Source: Bacteroidota bacterium
Lineage (GTDB): Bacteria; Bacteroidota; Bacteroidia; Chitinophagales; Saprospiraceae
NCBI GenBank assembly: GCA_963169455.1
Contig: CAUJDW010000007.1
Span: forward strand, 62,001-126,000
Reading direction: 5' to 3'
DNA length: 64,000 nt
Positions 57,773 to 64,000 of the stretch are shown here, in pieces. Both the position numbers and the translations under genes were made by a program. Each line of letters opens with the position of its first letter. Position 1 is the stretch's first letter. The notes beneath the pieces were generated by a model. That model was not told the origin of the DNA, ran no database searches, and saw only the letters and a list, made by a program, of their open reading frames with translations.

Positions 57773-60202
57773 CTACTGGCCTGCCTGCCTGCCTGCCATC
57801 CGCCACTCCAGCCTGGCGTGGGCGCCTTCCTCCGGGCTCAGGAAGGAGCAATCGAAGAGCAGTTGGTGCGGGCCTTTTTTCAGGTTCAGCCCGCTGAGGC
57901 CAAGGGGAATTTCCCGCAGTTTTTTCCAGTTGGCGGAATACACGACGGCCACGCTCCCACCCTGATACCAAAGAACCTCGCCCCTGCCCAGTTGTCCGGG
58001 TATGGCGATTGTTTTGTAATTGTCAAGTTCCAGGCGGATATTCCCGATTGCGGCTTTTTGGGCGCTAAGAAGGAAGGCAAGAGCCTGGCCGTCCTCCGAG
58101 CCGGCGAACGAAAAGGAAGAATGCAGCGGTTCGCCGGGCTGGCGCTGCTTGTGTTCGTGGCGAAAGTGGTGAACCTGTACTTCGCGCAGCATCAACTGCC
58201 CGTTTTCACTTTTTTCCAGCTGAAATTCCTTATTGGCGTCCCGCAGGCCTTCCTTCCATTCCTCCGTTAATGCGCCTTGCATCCGGAAGGCTTCCCAATC
58301 GCCTAATTTGGAAAGAATGACATCAGCCAGGCCATTGCCGCCCAGCGTTTCCAGGTCCATCACGAAGCCGTAACCGGCATCGAAACCCGCTGAGCGAGCC
58401 AGCATCCATTCCACATCCTGAAGGGAAGTGCTTGTGGTGAGCTGGAACCAGCCCAGCATGCCCGGCATGAGGTTGCGGCGGAAGTACGCCTGGTTTGCCA
58501 GGCGGTATTCCGTCTGGCTTTCGCGAAAACCGGCGTACCAGGGCTCTCCCCAGTTCATGCGGGAAAAAATGTGCCAGAAGTAGTGGCTCGTCCGGCTGGC
58601 GTCGATGATCAGATGTGATTTCACCTCTTCCGACAGCCCGCCATACCACCAGTCAGCATACAGGATTTCTCCGTAATTGCCCATGCCTGTGGAGCGGTTG
58701 CCCTCGATGCCATCGAAAGATATCTGGTGCAGGCCGCAGTAATTGAAAAGCTCGCTGAGCTTTCCGGCCATTTCCCTGCCCAGGGCGGCATCAGTGAGGA
58801 ACACCTTATATCCATGGTCGGCCAGCTTGCGAATGGCCTCGCCCCGGGCATGAGCGGCGGCGGCAGTACCGAAAGCGCCGCGCTGGCAATCCGTCAGCAC
58901 CCAGGGTTCCTCCTCGCTCAGGCCGCCATAACGGATCAGCTCATCGCCAATCTGCACCGTTTTGAGATGGTTGTTCGCAAACTGCCTGAAAAAAACGGGG
59001 CTGGCGATGGGTATCTCCTGCTCAGCCGCGGAAATATCCGCCGTAATGGCTGATGCTCCGACTGCCGCCAGGCGGGGGTCAGGCCTGGGAGTGACGTAGG
59101 GGTCATTCGTGGTGATGAAGTTGGAAAGGGTGTGAACGCCGAGAAATACACCGCTGTCGCGGGCCAACTGCACGCAGCGCCTCAGCCCGTCCCGGCCCGA
59201 AGGGAAATATTGTTCATCGAGTTCGAAATGGCCCCAGTTTTTGAACGGCCCCGGGTGGTAGAGATACCGCAAACCCGCCCGGCGGGTGACGGAAAGGGCT
59301 TGTTCGATATTGTTTTCGCCGAAAGGCAAAATGATGTATGCGGCAGAAGCCGTGGGCGCCGTTTTCCCCCACTGCCCGTCGATCATTGGGTGCGGAAGCG
59401 ACTCCTTCAGCTCGATCTGCCCGATGGTAGCCAGGGCCTCCCCGCGGGGGCATCCGAACAAGGCGATGCGGGAGCCCACTACCCCCCCATCGGCGAAAGG
59501 CGGGGCGGTGTAATGGCTGTGCTCCCAGTTCTCGACCACCCGCTCCCTGCTGCGGTTTCTGCAATAGGCCTGCAGGCTGCTGCCATAACTCGTCGGCCTG
59601 GCGGCCTCAACGCGGTAAAGGACATAGCGCTTGCCTTCCCCTTCTTTCAGGTCGGAATAGTCATCCTGGTCAAAAATATCGATCTGGGGCATGCAGTCGT
59701 TTTCCTGCCAGGGATAGCCCCCCAGGGTTTTCGGGTTCAGCGCCTGTATGCCGATACTGTAGTCGCCGTCCTGCACTACGCCGACGGTTTCCCCGATCAC
59801 CTCGCCCATCGCAAGCGGATAGGGGCCCCAGATAATGAGCTCCACCCGTCCGGTATCGCTGAGTTCGGCCAGTTCAAAGGCCAGGTGCGAAGCATTTTCC
59901 TCCACTTTCACTTTCGCCCCGATGCCATTTGGGAATGACAAGGCCAGAATGCCCTGCCCATTGTAGCTCACGGCTTCAGGTTGGAGCAACGCCCCTCCCA
60001 CCCTCACGGACAAGAGAGGCGCCAGGCTGTCTTTTGCCAGAAAATCCCTGCCGCTGCGCCGATCCTGCAAACGAATGAGTTGGCCTTGCCGGTTCAATTC
60101 CAACTGCAGGCTGTCTGTCGAAAAAGTAAAACCTGCCGGCTGCCGGTAACAGGAGCCCAGTAGCAGCCCGGCCAGGAAAAGAAAGAGTATAAAACGCTTC
60201 AT
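57773..60202 (-). CDS. Glycosidase-like TIM-barrel lipoprotein
   Basis: The 809-residue lipoprotein (LLGSC near residue 18) has an N-terminal beta-sandwich (FTFSTDSLQLELNRQGQLIRLQDRRSG...), a central TIM-barrel-like region (about 285-600: GLRYLYHPGPFKNWGHFELDE, GVFLGVHTLSNFITTNDPYVTPRPD, GLHQISFDGIEGNRSTG with a candidate catalytic Asp/Glu, SHLIIDASRTSHYFWHIFSRMNWGEPWY) and a C-terminal beta domain. This resembles GH36/GH101-like alpha-glycosidases, but no specific family could be fixed by eye, and the substrate is unknown. The start at 60202 gives the lipoprotein signal. Confidence 0.7.
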   Translation of the reverse strand: MKRFILFLFLAGLLLGSCYRQPAGFTFSTDSLQLELNRQGQLIRLQDRRSGRDFLAKDSLAPLLSVRVGGALLQPEAVSYNGQGILALSFPNGIGAKVKVEENASHLAFELAELSDTGRVELIIWGPYPLAMGEVIGETVGVVQDGDYSIGIQALNPKTLGGYPWQENDCMPQIDIFDQDDYSDLKEGEGKRYVLYRVEAARPTSYGSSLQAYCRNRSRERVVENWEHSHYTAPPFADGGVVGSRIALFGCPRGEALATIGQIELKESLPHPMIDGQWGKTAPTASAAYIILPFGENNIEQALSVTRRAGLRYLYHPGPFKNWGHFELDEQYFPSGRDGLRRCVQLARDSGVFLGVHTLSNFITTNDPYVTPRPDPRLAAVGASAITADISAAEQEIPIASPVFFRQFANNHLKTVQIGDELIRYGGLSEEEPWVLTDCQRGAFGTAAAAHARGEAIRKLADHGYKVFLTDAALGREMAGKLSELFNYCGLHQISFDGIEGNRSTGMGNYGEILYADWWYGGLSEEVKSHLIIDASRTSHYFWHIFSRMNWGEPWYAGFRESQTEYRLANQAYFRRNLMPGMLGWFQLTTSTSLQDVEWMLARSAGFDAGYGFVMDLETLGGNGLADVILSKLGDWEAFRMQGALTEEWKEGLRDANKEFQLEKSENGQLMLREVQVHHFRHEHKQRQPGEPLHSSFSFAGSEDGQALAFLLSAQKAAIGNIRLELDNYKTIAIPGQLGRGEVLWYQGGSVAVVYSANWKKLREIPLGLSGLNLKKGPHQLLFDCSFLSPEEGAHARLEWRMAGRQAGQ

Positions 60203-60335
60203 GGATCGTGGATTTGGAAATGTCTGTCCGATTATCAAAATAAGGTAAAAAGTACCGCGATCCGCAGAAAAAAAATTATAATCGCATGGTTTTTCGCGCC
60301 ACCTTTACAGCCGGGCCGTATCAAACCTTCAGCAA

Positions 60336-61721
60336 ATGGATGTAGAAATACTGTCGAGAATCCAGTTCGCATTTACCGTTTCCTTCCACTATATATACCC
60401 CCCGCTCAGCATTGGGCTGGGGCTGATCATGGTTATTATGGAGGGGCTGTACCTGCGCACCGGTGACAAGCAGTACGAGCAGCTGGCGCGTTTCTGGACG
60501 AAGATTTTCGCCCTCACTTTCGGCATCGGCGTGGCCACCGGCATTGTGATGGAGTTCGAGTTCGGCACCAACTGGGCTGCCTATTCCCGCTTTGTCGGCG
60601 ATGTATTCGGCAGCGCCCTGGCTGCCGAAGGCATTTTTGCCTTTGCCCTGGAAAGCGGTTTCCTTGGGGTGCTGTTGTTTGGCTGGAACAGGGTCAGCCC
60701 GCGGGTGCACTTCATCGCCACCCTGGGGGTATGGCTGGGCTCCATGTTCAGCGCCGTCTGGATCGTCGTCGCCAATTCCTGGCAGCAGACGCCGGCGGGC
60801 TACCACATCGTCGGCGAGGGGCTGCATGCCCGGGCAGAGATCACCGATTTCTGGGCAATGGTTTTCAACCCCTCCAGCGTTGACCGCCTGCTGCACGTTT
60901 GGGTGGGCGCCTTCCTGGCCGGCGCTTTCCTGGTGATGAGCGTTCATGCCTACTACCTGCTCCGGGGGCGGTATGTGGATTTATCCCAAAAGGCATTCCG
61001 GATTGCCCTGGGGGTAGCCGCCATTTTTTCGCTGAGCCAGTTGTTCACCGGACACCGGTCGGCCGATGGGGTGGCGGAAAACCAGCCCGCCAAACTGGCG
61101 GCCCTGGAAGGGCATTTCGACAGCCTCGCCGCGGCCGACATGTACATACTGGGCTGGGTGGACAAGGAAAAACAAGCGGTTGCCGGCCTGAAAATACCGG
61201 GCGGGCTGTCGTTTCTGCTGCACTACGATTTTACAACTCCGGTCCGCGGGCTGAACGCTTTTCCGGAGAACGAAAGGCCCACGGCGCTCAACGCCATTTT
61301 CCAGTTCTACCACCTGATGGTGGCCATAGGCATGCTCATGATTGCGCTGACGCTGTATGCTTCGATCCAGTGGTGGCGGGGCAGGCTTTTCCGGCAACGC
61401 TGGCTGCTGTGGGTATTCGTCTTTGCAGTCCTGCTGCCCAATATCGCCAACCAGGTGGGCTGGTTCGCCGCCGAAATGGGCCGGCAGCCGTGGGTCGTCT
61501 ATGGGCTGCTGCGCACCAGCGACGCCCTTTCCGCCGCCGTTACAGCCAATCAGGTGCTGTTTTCCCTGATCCTTTTTACCGTTATCTATACCTTGCTGTT
61601 CGCACTGTTCATCTACCTGCTGCATAAAAAGATCAAGGCCGGCCCGGAGAGCAAGGCTTTCATCCAGGAACGGCGGCGGCAGGAAGGGATCGCAGAGGCT
61701 TTCGGTAATGGCGAACCATAA
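60336..61721 (+). CDS. cydA: Cytochrome bd-type ubiquinol oxidase subunit I
   Basis: The 461-residue integral membrane protein has the CydA N-terminus ([24 protein letters not shown], axial His18), [52 protein letters not shown] and the conserved [18 protein letters not shown]. The quinol-binding Q-loop is short, as in the CioA/low-extension group. It reduces oxygen using quinol without pumping protons. Subunit II (cydB) normally follows directly but is absent: waaA comes next after 63 bp. No small CydX-like frame was recognised in that gap. Confidence 0.95.
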   Translation: MDVEILSRIQFAFTVSFHYIYPPLSIGLGLIMVIMEGLYLRTGDKQYEQLARFWTKIFALTFGIGVATGIVMEFEFGTNWAAYSRFVGDVFGSALAAEGIFAFALESGFLGVLLFGWNRVSPRVHFIATLGVWLGSMFSAVWIVVANSWQQTPAGYHIVGEGLHARAEITDFWAMVFNPSSVDRLLHVWVGAFLAGAFLVMSVHAYYLLRGRYVDLSQKAFRIALGVAAIFSLSQLFTGHRSADGVAENQPAKLAALEGHFDSLAAADMYILGWVDKEKQAVAGLKIPGGLSFLLHYDFTTPVRGLNAFPENERPTALNAIFQFYHLMVAIGMLMIALTLYASIQWWRGRLFRQRWLLWVFVFAVLLPNIANQVGWFAAEMGRQPWVVYGLLRTSDALSAAVTANQVLFSLILFTVIYTLLFALFIYLLHKKIKAGPESKAFIQERRRQEGIAEAFGNGEP

Positions 61722-61784
61722 GGAAGCGGGTGTGTCAGCCAGTAAAGCAAACCACAACCGCCCAACAATAACAATACAGCAATA

Positions 61785-63050
61785 ATGGCAGCTTTTATCT
61801 ACCAGGCCGTCATCCGCTTATACGGCCTGGCCATAAGGCTGGCGGCGCTCTTCAACGCCAAGGCAGCCCTGTGGGCAGCCGGGCGCAGGCGGTGGCGCAG
61901 GCGCCACCGGGGCATGCTGGAGGCGAAGCCCCCCGGAAAAGGCCCGCTGGTTTGGGTGCACTGCGCCTCTCTCGGCGAGTTTGAGCAGGGCCGCCCTGTG
62001 ATCGAAGGCATCAGGGCAGCCCGGCCGGAGGTGCAGGTTTTGTTAACCTTTTTTTCCCCTTCCGGCTATGAAGTGCGCAAAAACTATGACCAGGCCAGCT
62101 ATGTAGCCTATCTGCCCCTCGACACCCCATCAGCCGCCCGGGATTTTTTAGCCATCTGGAAGCCGGCCCTGGCCGTTTTTATCAAATACGAATTCTGGTT
62201 ATTCCACCTGCAGGCGCTGCACCGGGCCAATATCCCGGCCTTCCTGGTGTCGGCCCTGTTCAGGCCAGGGCAATTGTTTTTCAGCCCCTTTGGCGGGCCC
62301 TTCCGCCGGGCGCCGGGCTGGTTCCGTCATATTTTCGTTCAGGATGAACAATCCGCCGCCCTGCTCCGGAAACACGGGCTGCAAAATTGCTCCGTCGCCG
62401 GCGACACCCGCGTCGACCGCGTACTGCAGATCGCCGAAAACGCTCCGGCTTTCCCCCTGGTAGAGGCATTCTGCGCGGAGAAGCCCGTGCTCGTGGCCGG
62501 CAGCTCCTGGCCCGAAGATGAAGCCCTGCTGATCCCCTTCCTCAATGAAGGCCTGCCCGAAGGATGGAAGGCCATTATCGCTCCACATCAGATACGGCCC
62601 GCCCACATCCAGGCGCTGGAGGAGCAACTGAAGGGCGTCGTTATCAGGTATTCCCAGGCCATCGGCGCAGAGCTGCGGGAGGCCCGCATACTGCTGATCG
62701 ACAATGTGGGCATGTTGTCCGCCCTCTATCAGTACGGCCGACTGGCATACATCGGCGGCGGCTTCGGCGCCGGCATCCACAACACCCTCGAACCCATCGC
62801 TTTCGGGCTGCCTGTCATCTTCGGCCCGAAATACGAAAAATTCGAAGAGGCGCGCTACCTGGTGCAATCCGGCGGCGGCTTCAGCATCCGGAACCTCCGG
62901 GAGCTGAAAGCGGCTTTCGATCATTTGCATCCTCCCGTGGCTCATCAGGCGGCATCCGAAAAGGCCCGCCATTACGTATTGGCCAACCAGGGCGCCAGCC
63001 GGCAGGCAGTAGATGCCATCCTGATGGAATTAATGGGCGCCGGAGGGTAG
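61785..63050 (+). CDS. waaA: 3-deoxy-D-manno-octulosonic acid (Kdo) transferase
   Basis: The 421-residue GT30 glycosyltransferase transfers Kdo from CMP-Kdo to lipid A precursor at the cytoplasmic face of the inner membrane. It shows the N-terminal helix (IYQAVIRLYGLAIRLAALF), VWVHCASLGEFEQGRPVIEGI, FIKYEFWLFHLQ, VAGDTRVDRV, LVAGSSWPEDE, IAPHQIRPAHI and IGGGFGAGIHNTLEPIAFGLPVIFGPKYEKFEEA. The pattern and length fit WaaA/KdtA. It precedes a heptose-kinase gene, in line with LPS inner-core synthesis. Confidence 0.95.
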   Translation: MAAFIYQAVIRLYGLAIRLAALFNAKAALWAAGRRRWRRRHRGMLEAKPPGKGPLVWVHCASLGEFEQGRPVIEGIRAARPEVQVLLTFFSPSGYEVRKNYDQASYVAYLPLDTPSAARDFLAIWKPALAVFIKYEFWLFHLQALHRANIPAFLVSALFRPGQLFFSPFGGPFRRAPGWFRHIFVQDEQSAALLRKHGLQNCSVAGDTRVDRVLQIAENAPAFPLVEAFCAEKPVLVAGSSWPEDEALLIPFLNEGLPEGWKAIIAPHQIRPAHIQALEEQLKGVVIRYSQAIGAELREARILLIDNVGMLSALYQYGRLAYIGGGFGAGIHNTLEPIAFGLPVIFGPKYEKFEEARYLVQSGGGFSIRNLRELKAAFDHLHPPVAHQAASEKARHYVLANQGASRQAVDAILMELMGAGG

Positions 63051-63122
63051 AAACAGCGGTCCTGATGCCTGCTTTCATACCTCTGCTCCCCTCTTACGGC
63101 CCCGGCTTAATGCGACATTTAC

Positions 63123-63130
63123 TACCTTTG
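63123..63130 (+). promoter_or_regulatory. Candidate -7 element of the heptose kinase gene
   Basis: TACCTTTG matches TAnnTTTG and lies 37 bases upstream of the ATG at 63168; no TTG is seen at -33. Confidence 0.45.
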
Positions 63131-63167
63131 CAAATTACGATCTTGTTAAAAAACAGCTCTCACGGCC

Positions 63168-64000
63168 ATGTCCCAGGCAAACTATCCATTCGACGCTTTC
63201 CAGAAGCAACATATTCTCATCATCGGAGATGTGATGATCGACCGTTATCTGACGGGCAGGGTCAGCCGTATTTCTCCGGAAGCTCCCGTTCCCGTCGTGC
63301 ATCTGCAGGACAGCGACGACCGCCTGGGCGGCGCCGCCAACGTGGCGCTCAACCTCAGGGCCCTGGGAGCCACGCCATATCTCTGCAGCGTCATCGGTAA
63401 AGGCCGCAATGGCGAACGCCTGCTCGAACTACTCCCGGGGCAGCATCTGGCCGGCAAAGGGATCATTCAATCGGAAGAACGCAAAACCACGGTAAAAACC
63501 AGGGTGATCGCCAGCAACCAGCACCTGCTGCGGGTCGATGAGGAAGACACCCACCCCCTCTCTCCGGCCGAAGCCGCAAAACTGCTCGAACACATCCGGG
63601 AAATTCTGGATACCAGGGAGATACACGCCATCCTCTTCCAGGATTACAACAAAGGCGTGCTGTCCTGCCAGGTGATCCGGGAAACGATGCTGGAAGCCAT
63701 CAAACGGGATATCCCGACTGCCGTCGACCCCAAATCCGACAACTTCTGGGCTTATAAACACGTGTCGCTCTTCAAGCCCAACCTGAAGGAGATCAGAAGC
63801 CAGCTTCCTTTCCGCGTAGAGCCCGAACTGCACTCCCTGCGCCAGGCCGCCGAACAGGCCAGGAGCAAACTCGGCAACCAGCATACGCTCATCACGCTTT
63901 CCGAGAAGGGGCTGTTTTACGACAGCGCCGGCCGGAGCGAAGTGCTGCCCACCCACCCCCGCACCATCGCCGATGTTTGCGGCGCCGGCGATACCGTCTT
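63168..64000 (+). CDS. D-glycero-beta-D-manno-heptose-7-phosphate kinase (PfkB family), partial
   Basis: The frame from ATG 63168 is open to the end of the window (277 codons seen). It encodes a PfkB/ribokinase-family kinase of the RfaE1/HldE type: ILIIGDVMIDRYLTGRVSRISPEAPVPVV at the start, GGAANVALNLRALGA, VIGKGRNG, FQDYNKGVL, AVDPKSDNFWAYKHVSLFKPNLKE, and the catalytic end ADVCGAGDTV at the last bases. The RfaE1 kinase phosphorylates heptose-7-phosphate for the ADP-heptose used in LPS core. Whether a second (adenylyltransferase, RfaE2) domain follows, as in HldE, cannot be seen. Confidence 0.9.
   Translation, partial: MSQANYPFDAFQKQHILIIGDVMIDRYLTGRVSRISPEAPVPVVHLQDSDDRLGGAANVALNLRALGATPYLCSVIGKGRNGERLLELLPGQHLAGKGIIQSEERKTTVKTRVIASNQHLLRVDEEDTHPLSPAEAAKLLEHIREILDTREIHAILFQDYNKGVLSCQVIRETMLEAIKRDIPTAVDPKSDNFWAYKHVSLFKPNLKEIRSQLPFRVEPELHSLRQAAEQARSKLGNQHTLITLSEKGLFYDSAGRSEVLPTHPRTIADVCGAGDTV

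Overview
The window looks like a chromosomal segment of a GC-rich member of the Bacteroidota, most plausibly the Saprospiria. The evidence is a gldA-gldF-gldG gliding/secretion ABC operon, secreted proteins with type IX secretion (T9SS) C-terminal domains, a PorE-like OmpA protein, GSCFA, MORN/YwqK-like and DUF3267 families, Bacteroidota-type curli genes, and promoter elements of the TAnnTTTG type. No rRNA, tRNA, CRISPR array, prophage or intact insertion sequence was recognised. Genes are densely packed and several convergent pairs end within 2-20 bp of each other or overlap.

Layout. 1-5.1 kb: the end of a SHOCT-domain protein, the DNA-repair ATPase SbcC (no sbcD beside it) and a methyltransferase. 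5.1-8.8 kb: two small proteins with a shared C-terminal beta-rich pattern and a SARP-like (winged helix + BTAD) regulator; the first gene is preceded by seven TTAAGCC-like motifs phased at 10-12 bp, the arrangement SARP activators are known to bind. 8.8-17.1 kb: PorE-like OmpA protein, secreted lipase, GSCFA protein, Crp/Fnr regulator, dehalogenase-like hydrolase and a PLP decarboxylase. 17.1-23.6 kb: a complete curli locus on the minus strand (curlin with 30 eleven-residue repeats, CsgE with an extra N-terminal domain, CsgF, CsgG with an extra beta-barrel-like tail, and a propeller lipoprotein), flanked by a truncated VapC-type PIN gene and an AraC-type DNA-binding protein. 23.8-34.2 kb: isoprenoid-synthase-like protein, a YbjN-like unknown, paaD and paaG, an 827-bp palindrome-rich non-coding stretch, MeaB GTPase, LemA/TPM genes, an M43 metalloprotease and a sensor kinase.

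34.4-42.0 kb: a large lipoprotein fusing a degenerate GH3 domain to a serine hydrolase, then DUF3267 and a 1247-residue helicase-like protein in one operon. 42.3-50.2 kb: PAS-AraC regulator, MORN lipoprotein, gldA-gldF-gldG-DUF4340, ankyrin lipoprotein and an ArsC-like protein. 50.3-60.2 kb: T9SS cargo with LVIVD repeats, an outer-membrane-like protein, uridine kinase diverging from a CNT nucleoside transporter, DinB, Nudix and a glycosidase-like lipoprotein. 60.3-64.0 kb: cydA (no cydB next to it), waaA (Kdo transferase) and the start of a heptose-phosphate kinase.

How it fits together: much of the window concerns the cell surface, namely curli fibres, T9SS cargo and its motility/secretion ABC genes, LPS inner-core synthesis and many lipoproteins. 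The most interesting candidates for something undescribed are the SARP-like regulator with its iteron-preceded two-gene island, the enlarged curli machinery, the helicase-like protein with altered motifs, and two families of non-coding repeats: a 122-128 bp element with terminal inverted repeats and a nested palindrome of about 190 bp. All family assignments come from reading motifs by eye; no database search was run.
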